The notes under the pieces were generated by a model. It saw only the letters and a list, made by a program, of their open reading frames with translations. It did not search any database and had not been told where the DNA came from. From Bacillota bacterium (GTDB lineage Bacteria > Bacillota > Clostridia > Christensenellales > SZUA-584), in assembly GCA_023460085.1 (NCBI GenBank), contig JAEWRI010000032.1, positions 1 through 64,000 of the forward strand: DNA of 64,000 nucleotides. Direction: 5' to 3'. A program made the translations under genes and the position numbers. Positions 9,004 to 17,115 of the stretch are shown in pieces; the first letter of the stretch is position 1; each line of letters begins with the position of its first letter.

Positions 9004-9936
9004 TTAATTAAATAGCATATTCGTCAGGTTGTTTACCGACATCAGGACCATGTTCTTTGTCGATTCCTCCGTGAACGCGCCGATATGCGGCGTCAACAGG
9101 AAGTTATCCAGCGTCAGCAGCCGATGCTTTCCCGCGGGCTCCTGAGAGAAAACGTCCTGCGCCGCGCCGGCTATTTCCTGAATCACCAGCGCCTCATATA
9201 AATCGTCCTCATCCACCAGCTGGCCCCGTGAATTGTTGATCAGATAAGCGGTCTTTTTCATAAGCTGCAGCCGCTCCTTATTGATCAGATGATGGGTGGA
9301 GTCCGTCAACGGTATATTGAGCGTAACAAAGTCGCTCTCCCGGATCACGTCGTCCAACCCGCCCATGGTCACCTTGTTGGCGGTTATCCATTCATCGTCG
9401 CTGAAATAAGGATCATAACCCAGAACCTTCATGCCGAGGCCCCCGCACATTCTGACAACCTCGCGCCCTATTGCGCCAAGGCCGATAACCCCCGCCGTCT
9501 TCCCCCGTATTTCCGTTCCGATGGTTCTCTCCCAGCCGCCGCTTCTGACGCTGTTCAGCGAGAACATCAGATTCCTGCTCAGCACGAAGAACATCCCCAC
9601 CGTCAGCTCCGCAACGGATTCCGAATTGGCACCTGCTGTCCGGGAGACCTTAATGCCATATTCGTTCGCGGCGTCCATATCGATGTTGTCCAGACCCACC
9701 CCGTATTTGGAGATCGCTTTCAGATTCTTTGCCTCTCGCAGCACCGAACGGTCCATCGGGTCAATTCCGACGATAATTCCGCGGATGTCCCGGCACAACT
9801 CCCGCATCTCTTCCAGAGTATAGGTCGCGTTCTTTTTATTCTCTATCACCTCGACATCATACGCCGATAAAATGCCCAGAGCTTCTTCCCTGTACCGTGA
9901 AAATGATTTGGGTGTTATCAATACTTTCTGTTTCAC
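9004..9936 (-). CDS. D-isomer 2-hydroxyacid dehydrogenase (SerA-like)
   Basis: This 310-residue NAD(P)-dependent dehydrogenase belongs to the phosphoglycerate dehydrogenase-like family. It has SKYGVGLDNID, the Rossmann motif GLGAIGREVV, NNSRGQLVDEDD (catalytic Arg nearby), QDVFSQEP (Glu) and LTPHIGAFTEES (His). It lacks the C-terminal ACT domain of true SerA. In this operon it probably interconverts a 2-keto and a 2-hydroxy sugar acid, for example 2-ketogluconate and gluconate; that is inference. It starts at GTG 9936, two bases after the stop of the upstream permease, so it is translationally coupled. Confidence 0.85.
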   Translation of the reverse strand: MKQKVLITPKSFSRYREEALGILSAYDVEVIENKKNATYTLEEMRELCRDIRGIIVGIDPMDRSVLREAKNLKAISKYGVGLDNIDMDAANEYGIKVSRTAGANSESVAELTVGMFFVLSRNLMFSLNSVRSGGWERTIGTEIRGKTAGVIGLGAIGREVVRMCGGLGMKVLGYDPYFSDDEWITANKVTMGGLDDVIRESDFVTLNIPLTDSTHHLINKERLQLMKKTAYLINNSRGQLVDEDDLYEALVIQEIAGAAQDVFSQEPAGKHRLLTLDNFLLTPHIGAFTEESTKNMVLMSVNNLTNMLFN

Positions 9937-9938
9937 CG

Positions 9939-10907
9939 TTATGCCCTTTCTCTGTTCTTTCTTCTCTCAAACAGCAGAACGATGAGCAATATGATAACGC
10001 CCTGCGTAATTTGCCTGCCGGATTCAGGGATTCTGACAATGGTCAATATGCTGTTGATAACGATCATAATTAGCGACCCCGGAATCGTCCCCAAATATCC
10101 TCCCGCTCCGCCGACAATCGCGGTTCCGCCGATAACCACCGCGGCTATCGAGCTCATGGTATAGACATCCCCTACGTTCAGATAGCTGGTACCTGTGTAC
10201 CCCACCAACAGCAGGCCGGTGATTGCCGACATGACCCCGGAAATGATATACGTCAGCAGCGTTATTTTCGTAATGTTGATCCCGGAATACCTTGCTGCCA
10301 CCGGATTGGTGCCCAGAATGTAAATGCTTCTGCCGTATATACTGCGTCTCAAAATCAGTATGGCGGCCGCGGATAATACAATCCATATCACGATAATTCC
10401 CGATATCGTTCCGCCAATCCTGCCCGTGCTGACAAATTCAATAAATGGCGAGGTCGCGCCCTTTGGGGCTCCCTTGGAGTAAATCAGCGATATTCCCTGA
10501 ATCACGCTGGAGAAACCCAGCGTCATGATAAGCGGCGGTATTTTCAGGAAGCGGATACCCAGGCCGTTGAGTCCACCCGCAGCCAGCCCAATCAGCAGCA
10601 CCGCAATGACGGTAACGAATACGTTCTGGTCCTTTCCGTCCATCATCTGAGCCGCCACCACATTCGACAGCGTGATCACGGCTGCCACGGAAAGGTCGAT
10701 GCCTCCCAGCAAAATAACAAACGTCTGACCGATAGCCACGATGCCTAAAAATGCCGCTTGTCTGACGACACTCTCCAGATGGCTATACTGCAGAAATCCG
10801 GGGGAAATGATCTCCGAAATGATGAACATCGCTATCATTATTCCAAAAACCAAAATCGTGGTTTTGTTTTTAATTCGCGAAAAAAGGTGTAACCTTTCAG
10901 TTTTCAT
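9939..10907 (-). CDS. Sugar ABC transporter permease (RbsC/AraH type), second copy
   Basis: A 322-residue inner-membrane permease of the ribose/galactose class (branched-chain permease family). It has about eight to ten hydrophobic segments, the conserved GQTFVILLGGIDLSVAA and the TAIVGGAGG region. It is a paralogue of the permease at 11762-12715; together they likely form the heterodimeric channel served by the double ATPase upstream. The MBL hydrolase gene separates the two permease genes. Substrate is not visible; the operon suggests a sugar acid. Confidence 0.9.
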   Translation of the reverse strand: MKTERLHLFSRIKNKTTILVFGIMIAMFIISEIISPGFLQYSHLESVVRQAAFLGIVAIGQTFVILLGGIDLSVAAVITLSNVVAAQMMDGKDQNVFVTVIAVLLIGLAAGGLNGLGIRFLKIPPLIMTLGFSSVIQGISLIYSKGAPKGATSPFIEFVSTGRIGGTISGIIVIWIVLSAAAILILRRSIYGRSIYILGTNPVAARYSGINITKITLLTYIISGVMSAITGLLLVGYTGTSYLNVGDVYTMSSIAAVVIGGTAIVGGAGGYLGTIPGSLIMIVINSILTIVRIPESGRQITQGVIILLIVLLFERRKNRERA

Positions 10908-10935
10908 CGATTTTTCTGCCTTTCTGATGAATTCA

Positions 10936-11760
10936 TTACCTGTAGAAATACGGCGCCTTTTTCAGCCCGGCAAACTGCTCGATATCGTGGCCGAATATGA
11001 TCTTCGCGTTATACCTTTTTTCGAGTTTCCTGAGCTTGTCGATCCCTTCAAAAAACCCCAGGGTGTCGTAAACGATACCCGGCACAATCACCGGCGGGCC
11101 ATAGTTCTTTTGCATGTAAACCGCATCCGAAGTAAAGATATAGGCTCCGCTGTCGAGATGAACCACCAGCCCTAAAATCCCCGGTGTATGTCCGCCCAGT
11201 GTGATGATTTCAATGCCTTCCGCCAGCTCCTGATCCTCCGCAACGAAATTGTAGCTCAGCCCTTCAAACTCGAAGTTGCCCTTATAATACCCGCCGCCCG
11301 CAAACGGAATATCCGAGGAGCGGTGGGTCTCTGCCAGGCCGTATTCGAAATCTTTACGGTGAACCTGCACATTCTGTCCGGCTGGGGTGCCCTTAAACAG
11401 CTGCAGGCCTCCGGAATGGTCCCAATGCATATGGGATACCACAATCGTCGAGATGTCGTTCACGGTTAATTTCAGTTCCTTAAGCCGGGCATCCAGAAAA
11501 TCTTCCGGGTTCGCGTAGAACGGAAAGTATGTCTGCGCATATTCGGGCCTCCTGTCCTTCTCGTCTCCGGGGCAGGAACCCGTATCATACAATATGTAAC
11601 CCGCCTGAGGGTGCTTTATCAGCACGGAAAAGGACGGTACGCTCACCCACTGTGCAGCGGGATTCTTGTCATACTTGCTGGCCGGGTTGGGCACGGACAA
11701 ATTCCATGCGATATCATTTTCAATGGTGCCATGAGACAAAATGGTGAATTCTATACCCAT
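10936..11760 (-). CDS. MBL-fold hydrolase, lactonase-like
   Basis: A 274-residue metallo-beta-lactamase-fold protein resembling N-acyl-homoserine-lactonase enzymes. The dinuclear metal ligands are intact: HMHWDH (His110, His112, Asp114, His115), GGHTPG (His191), SDA (Asp212) and GHD (His258). No signal peptide is seen, so it acts in the cytoplasm. It starts at ATG 11760 after GGAGG, one base beyond the end of the upstream permease, in the middle of a transporter gene set. A sugar lactone such as gluconolactone or altronolactone is a plausible substrate, by context only. Signal quenching is the alternative reading. Confidence 0.85.
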   Translation of the reverse strand: MGIEFTILSHGTIENDIAWNLSVPNPASKYDKNPAAQWVSVPSFSVLIKHPQAGYILYDTGSCPGDEKDRRPEYAQTYFPFYANPEDFLDARLKELKLTVNDISTIVVSHMHWDHSGGLQLFKGTPAGQNVQVHRKDFEYGLAETHRSSDIPFAGGGYYKGNFEFEGLSYNFVAEDQELAEGIEIITLGGHTPGILGLVVHLDSGAYIFTSDAVYMQKNYGPPVIVPGIVYDTLGFFEGIDKLRKLEKRYNAKIIFGHDIEQFAGLKKAPYFYR

Positions 11761-11761
11761 T

Positions 11762-12715
11762 TTAATACCTCCGGGTTTTTATCGAGCCGATTGCCAAGGC
11801 TGCTATCAGAATGCCGCCCTGCAATATGTACTGGTAGAACGAAGGGACTCCGATAAAGTTCAGAATGTTATTGATGATAACCAGTATGAAGACGCCGGCG
11901 ATTGTGCCTACAATGCCGCCATTGCCGCCCATGAGGCTGGTTCCGCCGACGACGCCGGCGGTTATCGCTTTTGTCGTAAAGTTCACGCCTACGGTAGGAT
12001 CTCCCGAGTACATCTGCGCGGAAAGGAATACGCCCGCAAGCGCGCTGAGAATGCCTGCCAATACGTAGACCTTTATTTTTACCCGGTTGACCATGATGCC
12101 CGTGCTGAATGCCGAGTTCTCATTGCCGCCGACGGCATACACCGATACGCCGAAAGGGGTTTTAATCAGCAGTATCCACAGCAAAGCGGAAACCACCAGA
12201 CCGATGATAAGCGGTACGCTGATGCCAAAGAGATTCCCCGTTACGGTGCTCGCAAATTGCGCGTTGACAGTGCCGCCCGGGCTGGGCAGAACGGCCAAGG
12301 CCGCGCCGCCTATTACCGAAGAAGTCGCCAGCGTTACGATAATGGGCTGCAGCTTCGCCTTAGCGATAAACAGGCCATTCATATATCCCGCCAGCGCTCC
12401 CACCGCTACGGCAACAAGGGAGCTGTATAGATAACTCATCGGGCTCTTCACAAACAGTGTGGCGCAAAGCACGTTGGACAGACTGATGATGGATCCCACA
12501 GACAAATCGATGCCGCCGGTAATGAGCACTATCGTCTGCGCGAAGGAAACCAGCAGCAAAGGGATTGTGGTGATAATGAGATTGCTGATATTCCTCCTGC
12601 TCAAAAACAATTCATCCAGAAAGGCCGATACCACAATGAGAATCAACAGAAAAATGTAGATAAGTATGACCTGCGAATTCTTTTTGAAAAACAATTTATA
12701 TCCGGAACCTCTCAT
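11762..12715 (-). CDS. Sugar ABC transporter permease (RbsC/AraH type), first copy
   Basis: A 317-residue membrane permease with many hydrophobic helices, AQTIVLITGGIDLSVGS and GGTSLMGGNGG, diagnostic of ribose-class importers. It overlaps the ATPase stop by four bases and has one base before the MBL gene, so these genes are tightly coupled. Its paralogue lies at 9939-10907. Confidence 0.92.
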   Translation of the reverse strand: MRGSGYKLFFKKNSQVILIYIFLLILIVVSAFLDELFLSRRNISNLIITTIPLLLVSFAQTIVLITGGIDLSVGSIISLSNVLCATLFVKSPMSYLYSSLVAVAVGALAGYMNGLFIAKAKLQPIIVTLATSSVIGGAALAVLPSPGGTVNAQFASTVTGNLFGISVPLIIGLVVSALLWILLIKTPFGVSVYAVGGNENSAFSTGIMVNRVKIKVYVLAGILSALAGVFLSAQMYSGDPTVGVNFTTKAITAGVVGGTSLMGGNGGIVGTIAGVFILVIINNILNFIGVPSFYQYILQGGILIAALAIGSIKTRRY

Positions 12716-14226
12716 GCCTTCCCTCCTGACTTCCTCATGCCAACCGCCGCCGTCATGATGCTTTCCTCGTTGATTTCACTTCCGGAAAGAATGGCCGTTA
12801 CTTTACCTTCGTACATTACCAGCAGCTTATCACTCATGCCGACCAGCTCCATCATGTCGCTGGAAACCATAATTACAGCGATGCCTTCACTGGCCAGCTG
12901 ACGAATCATTCTGTAGAACTCCCGTTTCGTTTCCACGTCGATTCCTCTGGTCGGTTCGTTGAAAAGCAGCAGTTTGGGCTTAATCGCCAGCCCTTTTCCC
13001 AGTACCACCTTCTGCTGATTCCCGCCGCTCAGATTTCCGGCGACCTGCTCGGGCCCTGGTGTTTTTATCGACAGCGCGTTAATGTACTCCAGAACGAAGG
13101 AGCTTTCTTCCTTTTTGTTGATGAATCCCATACGGCAACGTTTATCCATGCTGGAGGCGGACAGGTTCTCCCTGACAGTCAGCGTCAGCAGAAGTCCCTG
13201 CGTCTTTCTATCCTCGGGGACCAGCGCAATCTGCTTTTTGATGGCATCCCCGGGAGTTTTCACTGATATCTCCGCTCCGTTCAAAAAGAACCGCCCCTTG
13301 TCCTTCCGAATGATTCCGGCGATGGAGTTGAGCAGCTCGGTCTGCCCGTGTCCTTGCAGCCCCGCGACTCCTACGACCTCGCCGCGGTTGACTTCAAAGC
13401 TGATGTTGTGCAGTTGCCCTGGTATATCCAGCCCTTTCACCTCAAATACAATATCCTTGCCTGCGGTGTCAAGCTTTGGCGGGAACAGATCTAGCAGTTC
13501 TCTTCCAACCATCAGCTTCACCAGCTCATCCTGATCCGTCTCTTCCAGTCGGACAGTGCTGATAAAATGACCGTCCTTTAAAACAGTGGCCCGGTCACAT
13601 ATTGTAAAGACCTCTTCAAATCGATGAGAGATAAAAATTATCGTCTTGTTATTCGCAGCCAGCCGCTTAATGATATCATACAGTTTCTCCACTTCTTCCC
13701 TCGCAAGAGATGAAGTCGGTTCGTCAAGTATGATGATTTCCGGGTTTCGCTTCAATATTTTTAATATCTCGACCATTTGCTGTTTTGCAATGGGCAGCGT
13801 CCCAACCAGGTCGTTTGGATTAACATCGATATTGTACTCCTGCGCCATTCTCTTCGTTTCAGAGTACATGCACTTAAAATTAATTGTCTTGCTCTTCCGC
13901 AGCGGCTCATTATTCAAAAAAATATTCTGCGCGACCGTCAGTTCCGGCAGAAGCGTAAGCTCCTGATATACCATCGCGATCCCGCTTTTTTGAGCATCCC
14001 CCGGATTTTTAAAGCTGACCTGTTCGCCATTGATAATGATGTTGCCGGCGTCCGCTTTATAAAGGCCTGACAGAATTTTCAGGATAGTGCTCTTCCCCGC
14101 CCCGTTTTCGCCCACAAGGGCATGAACCTCGCCTTTGCAGCAGGAAAAACTGACATCCTGTAAAGCGATTACTCCGCCAAATCGCTTGGATATATTTTTC
14201 ATTTCCAGTACGATTTCGTTTTTCAT
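12712..14226 (-). CDS. Sugar ABC transporter double ATPase (RbsA-like)
   Basis: A 504-residue ATPase with two nucleotide-binding domains, as in RbsA, MglA and XylG. The first has Walker A GENGAGKST, Walker B IIILDEPTSSL and the divergent signature of the family. The second has a degenerate P-loop (GLQGHGQTEL), usual in this class, with the signature LSGGNQQK and LLFNEPTRGID. It drives import with the two permeases downstream and the binding lipoprotein upstream. RBS GGGGG lies before ATG 14226. Confidence 0.94.
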   Translation of the reverse strand: MKNEIVLEMKNISKRFGGVIALQDVSFSCCKGEVHALVGENGAGKSTILKILSGLYKADAGNIIINGEQVSFKNPGDAQKSGIAMVYQELTLLPELTVAQNIFLNNEPLRKSKTINFKCMYSETKRMAQEYNIDVNPNDLVGTLPIAKQQMVEILKILKRNPEIIILDEPTSSLAREEVEKLYDIIKRLAANNKTIIFISHRFEEVFTICDRATVLKDGHFISTVRLEETDQDELVKLMVGRELLDLFPPKLDTAGKDIVFEVKGLDIPGQLHNISFEVNRGEVVGVAGLQGHGQTELLNSIAGIIRKDKGRFFLNGAEISVKTPGDAIKKQIALVPEDRKTQGLLLTLTVRENLSASSMDKRCRMGFINKKEESSFVLEYINALSIKTPGPEQVAGNLSGGNQQKVVLGKGLAIKPKLLLFNEPTRGIDVETKREFYRMIRQLASEGIAVIMVSSDMMELVGMSDKLLVMYEGKVTAILSGSEINEESIMTAAVGMRKSGGKA

Positions 14227-14244
14227 ATATCCCCCTGCATTGAA

Positions 14245-14295
14245 TAGAGAGAGAACCTAATTGATTCTCTCTCTAATTCGCCGCATATCAATTAG
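14245..14295 (-). other. Alternative intercistronic hairpins (binding protein-ATPase gap)
   Basis: Hairpin 1 is an 11-bp perfect stem, TAGAGAGAGAA/TTCTCTCTCTA (14245-14255 and 14265-14275), with a 9-base loop. The loop sequence CTAATTGAT (14257-14265) is also perfectly complementary to ATCAATTAG at 14287-14295, so two exclusive folds are possible. There is no U-tract. Stabilising the binding-protein mRNA is the usual job of such elements. Confidence 0.6.
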
Positions 14296-14330
14296 TTTCC
14301 TATTATCAGAACCGATTTTCCGGCTCCGTA

Positions 14331-15428
14331 TTACTTGCTGAACAGCTCCGCCACCTGCTCATCCGACAGCTTCGTGATGTTCCAATAGCTATCCGGCAGA
14401 TCCGGCTTCACGTACTCATCCAGGTTGTCTTGCGTAATCACCGGCAATTCGATGTAGGTGGTCTTCTCTACCGTTTCACCCTTCAGAGCCTGAATGGCCA
14501 CTTCCAGCGCGCTGGCGCTGACGTACGTGGGGCAGCAGGGAGCTATGCTGGTCAATCCCTGGTCAGCGTACTGCTTCCATTCCTTCAGCATGCCATTGTT
14601 GGCTTCCGCCGCCATCGGTACCAGCGGACGCTCTGCTGCGACGAATGCATCCACCGCGGCCTGTGTCATCGCACCGCCCTGAGACCACACCGCGTCAATC
14701 TGCGGATACGCAGACAGGAAGCCTTCCACCGCGGTCTTGCCCTTCGCATAATCCCAGTCCGCAAATGCTTCGCCAAGTATCTCGATGCCCGGGTTTGCGT
14801 CAAAGACTTCCTTCGCGCCATCGTAACGCAGCTGATTGGTGCCGGTTCCGGCCATGCCATTCAATACAACAATCTTGCCCTGTCCGTTCAGCTGATCCAC
14901 GATAAACTGAGCGCCTGTTCTGCCAAACTCTTTCTCATCAATACCAACCTTTGCAGTAACCTTATCCGTATCCACATAGTTGTCAAAGGACACGACCACG
15001 ATGCCCTCATCAATCGCCTGCTCGCATACCGCCGACAATGCGCTCGGGGAAGCGGCAGTAATGATAATCGCGTCAACGCCTTTGGTAATGAGGTCATTCA
15101 TGTCGGCAATCTGCTTGGAAATGTCGCCGTTGGAATCGGTCATTATGTATTCGCTGATAACGCCCTGAGCTTTGAGACTGTCGGCAGCCGCTTTAAATTC
15201 CGCTTCCATCTGAACGCGCCAAGAGTTACCCACTGAGAAGTTGCTGAAACCAATGACATAGCCGCCGGCCTCACCTGTTCCCGAAGACTGATCCGCCGAT
15301 GCCGACGTCTTCGCGGTATCCTGCGCGCCCGAGGAGCTTTCGCTGGACGGAGCATTCTGCGAGCATCCTGTAAAAACAAGAGCTGCGGTCAACAAAACTA
15401 CTAGCAATACGAGCAATGATTTTCTCAT
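14331..15428 (-). CDS. Sugar-binding lipoprotein of the ABC importer
   Basis: A 365-residue periplasmic-binding-protein type I domain (ribose/galactose family) on a lipoprotein signal. The hydrophobic leader ends in VFTGC, with the lipidated Cys at 22, followed by a Ser/Ala/Gly-rich linker to about residue 55. The mature part has GGYVIGFSNFSVGNSWR, ADMNDLITKGVDAIII and the hinge-type repeats of the family. It would sit on the outside of the membrane and feed the permeases. RBS AGGAG precedes ATG 15428. It is separated from the ATPase gene by 104 bases with a hairpin, consistent with higher expression of the binding protein. Confidence 0.92.
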   Translation of the reverse strand: MRKSLLVLLVVLLTAALVFTGCSQNAPSSESSSGAQDTAKTSASADQSSGTGEAGGYVIGFSNFSVGNSWRVQMEAEFKAAADSLKAQGVISEYIMTDSNGDISKQIADMNDLITKGVDAIIITAASPSALSAVCEQAIDEGIVVVSFDNYVDTDKVTAKVGIDEKEFGRTGAQFIVDQLNGQGKIVVLNGMAGTGTNQLRYDGAKEVFDANPGIEILGEAFADWDYAKGKTAVEGFLSAYPQIDAVWSQGGAMTQAAVDAFVAAERPLVPMAAEANNGMLKEWKQYADQGLTSIAPCCPTYVSASALEVAIQALKGETVEKTTYIELPVITQDNLDEYVKPDLPDSYWNITKLSDEQVAELFSK

Positions 15429-15500
15429 TTCTCTCCTCCAAATATATATTTTCTGTTACTCGAGGTGAATAACAAAACCGATTGTTTTTTATTTTTGACT

Positions 15501-16199
15501 TTATTCGGATGTTTTCTGCATATTGATTGCTTTTATCTTTTCCGACGTGATTTCAATATGTCTTCTCATGAATATGCCCGCCAGTTCCGGATCCCGGTTC
15601 TTGATGGCATTCAGGATTTGTTTATGCTCACTGAGACCGCCTGAAGGCCCCAGGTACTCATTGGTCTTTGTCTGCTGAAACCGCAGCATATCGGTTAATA
15701 TGCTGATGACTTTGATCAGTATCGAATTTCCGGTCCCCTCGGCAATCGTCTTGTGAAATTGGAAGTCGGCATAAGCGAACTCCTTCCCGGATTCGCTGAG
15801 CTCACACATTTGTTTGTAATAGTATTCCAGCTGCTCGATTGTGTTGTCGTCACATCGCTCCGCGCAGAGTTTCGCGCTGTCCACCTCAATAATTTCTCTG
15901 AACTCCTGCACCGTTATTACATCGATATCTTCAAGGAGCACAAAAGGCAGCAGATTGTTCATATGAGAGGATGGCGATATCCCGTTCACAAAGGTACCTT
16001 TCCCCCTTTGCTTGCTGAGGATCCCCAGCACAACCATTTTCTCAATCGCTTCTCTAACCGATACCCGGCTTACCCCCAGTTCTGCAGTCAATTGATTTTC
16101 GGACGGTATCTGACTCCCCGGAAGCCATTCTCTGTTGAGTATCCTGTCCATGATTTTGTTATAAACCATCTCATTGATATTTTCTCTGCTCAACGTCAT
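15501..16199 (-). CDS. GntR-family regulator, FadR subfamily
   Basis: A 232-residue repressor-type regulator. The N-terminal winged helix shows NREWLPGSQIPSEN, ELGVSRVSVREAIEKM and GKGTFV. The C-terminal FCD effector domain follows (QEFREIIEVDSAKLCAER, FQFHKTIAEGTGN), where a small acid normally binds. The start is ATG 16199 after AGGATGG; an in-frame ATG at 16217 has no ribosome site. It is the first gene of the sugar-acid operon, and a repeated 15-base element lies at its own transcription start, so autoregulation and control of the whole operon by a sugar-acid intermediate are likely. Confidence 0.9.
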   Translation of the reverse strand: MTLSRENINEMVYNKIMDRILNREWLPGSQIPSENQLTAELGVSRVSVREAIEKMVVLGILSKQRGKGTFVNGISPSSHMNNLLPFVLLEDIDVITVQEFREIIEVDSAKLCAERCDDNTIEQLEYYYKQMCELSESGKEFAYADFQFHKTIAEGTGNSILIKVISILTDMLRFQQTKTNEYLGPSGGLSEHKQILNAIKNRDPELAGIFMRRHIEITSEKIKAINMQKTSE

Positions 16200-16223
16200 G
16201 CACCATCCTATTAACATCAGTTT

Positions 16224-16238
16224 ACTTGTATGATGTCT
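16224..16238. promoter_or_regulatory. Candidate GntR operator, copy 1
   Basis: ACTTGTATGATGTCT occurs here and again, identically, at 16321-16335. This copy covers the first transcribed bases (about +3 to +17) of the operon promoter, a good place for a repressor. It contains TTGTATGAT, like half-sites of FadR-type regulators. Confidence 0.65.
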
Positions 16239-16247
16239 GTCATGGTA

Positions 16248-16276
16248 ATTTTAATGATTCTATATTCATTTGTCAA
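16248..16276 (-). promoter_or_regulatory. Promoter of the sugar-acid operon
   Basis: TTGACA (16276-16271), a 17-base spacer and TAAAAT (16253-16248) read on the minus strand. The start would fall near 16241, just ahead of operator copy 1. Confidence 0.8.
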
Positions 16277-16320
16277 TAGTGAGCCCATTTTTAATTTAAT
16301 ATCGCCATTTTTTATGTTTC

Positions 16321-16335
16321 ACTTGTATGATGTCT
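16321..16335. promoter_or_regulatory. Candidate GntR operator, copy 2
   Basis: Identical 15-mer to 16224-16238, offset by 97 bases in the same orientation. It lies about 80 bases upstream of the transcription start, suggesting cooperative binding or looping. Confidence 0.55.
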
Positions 16336-16373
16336 TTGTTTTGTATTGATATTTAAATAGAATTTGCATTTGG

Positions 16374-16670
16374 TCATATTACATTTAAAACGGTAAAAAG
16401 CCTCGGGGAAACACGGTCCGGAAGAATGACTGCCAAGAGAAGAACGCGCACAGCCCAGCATCGGAGGAGGAAAGTATCCCTCTTCACTTTAGTACTCTGT
16501 GCCATCGTCGAAAAATCCGACGCGTAGTTCATACCGCTGGAAAACATGGCGACCGGAAGCCCCATCCCCGCACAAGGGGCCGCAAAGGCTACCTCCACCA
16601 GCGCATATAAATCCATCTGCGCCAGCGCTGCACCCAGCACGTAGCCGCCTTCAGCATCGACTAAAACAAA
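16374..16670 (-). pseudogene. Possible gene remnant, unidentified
   Basis: Between the regulator and the tRNA operon, an open minus-strand frame gives a protein-like stretch (VDAEGGYVLGAALAQMD, LPVAMFSSGMNYASDF). It has no start codon after the tRNA terminator and no ribosome site. Its base composition is richer in GC than the flanking bases 16240-16380. I do not recognise the family. It may be a relic of a gene lost next to the tRNA cluster, or chance. Confidence 0.22.
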
Positions 16671-16700
16671 AACCCCTTGGAAGCGCTGTCCCAAGGGGTT
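16668..16700 (-). terminator. Terminator of the tRNA operon
   Basis: AACCCCTTGG-10 bases-CCAAGGGGTT is a perfect 10-bp stem followed on the minus strand by a T-rich run. It ends five bases after the CCA of tRNA-Lys. Confidence 0.85.
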
Positions 16701-16704
16701 GTAC

Positions 16705-16780
16705 TGGTGGACGATCAGGGGCTCGAACCCTGGACACCCTGATTAAGAGTCAGGTGCTCTACCAACTGAGCTAATCGTCC
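16705..16780 (-). tRNA. tRNA-Lys(CTT)
   Basis: Complete cloverleaf: acceptor GGACGAT/ATCGTCC, D-arm TAGCTCAGTTGGTAGAGC, anticodon loop ACTCTTAAT with anticodon CTT, T-loop TTCGAGC. CCA is encoded. Last gene of the four-tRNA operon. Confidence 0.95.
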
Positions 16781-16800
16781 ATATTCTTTTGTTTCCATCA

Positions 16801-16853
16801 TCTGCGCACCCAGTCGCATCCGATGGTTAGCTTGGAGCGGGTGATGGGAATCG
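16801..16853. repeat. 53-bp repeat, copy B (with 17063-17115)
   Basis: Matches 17063-17115 at 49 of 53 positions. It contains the 3' end of a tRNA-Gly plus 32 bases of downstream flank, showing that the tRNA-Gly unit was duplicated in tandem. Confidence 0.85.
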
Positions 16854-16881
16854 CTCCGCTCCCTTACGGGAGCTATCACGC
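16833..16881 (-). pseudogene. tRNA-Gly relic lacking the anticodon arm
   Basis: The minus strand reads a 5' acceptor-like GCGTGAT, a D-arm-like AGCTCCCGTAAGGGAGC, then directly the T-loop half CGATTCCCATCACCCGCT and CCA. The last 21 bases are identical to tRNA-Gly(TCC). The anticodon arm and much of the T-stem are missing, so it cannot decode. Its downstream flank is also shared with tRNA-Gly(TCC). Confidence 0.7.
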
Positions 16882-17062
16882 CGCCTCGCTTGCCTTCATC
16901 TTCTCTGTTCGCTATGGGCGCATGCTTCACTTGCGTTTGCATTCACCTCATGCTCACAGATAACCTCGCTTCTTCATCTGCCACTGGCAGCGGTCGCTCA
17001 GCTATCACCGGCGGCGGTTAGCTCGTGTTCGATTCCCAACATCGCTTCTGCTGTCTCCAGCG

Positions 17063-17115
17063 TCTGCGCATCCAGTCGCATACGATGTTTAGCATGGAGC
17101 GGGTGATGGGAATCG
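17063..17115. repeat. 53-bp repeat, copy A (with 16801-16853)
   Basis: The parent copy of the repeat. It spans the 3' part of the intact tRNA-Gly(TCC) gene and 32 bases of its downstream flank. Confidence 0.85.

Noticed and set aside
9004..9936. D-3-phosphoglycerate dehydrogenase for serine synthesis
   Set aside because: The ACT domain of SerA is absent and the gene lies in a sugar-acid operon, so only the general family is called.
15430..15500. A separate promoter for the binding-protein gene
   Set aside because: Only weak boxes with poor spacing were found, plus an imperfect TGTTA/TAACA dyad; not strong enough to list.
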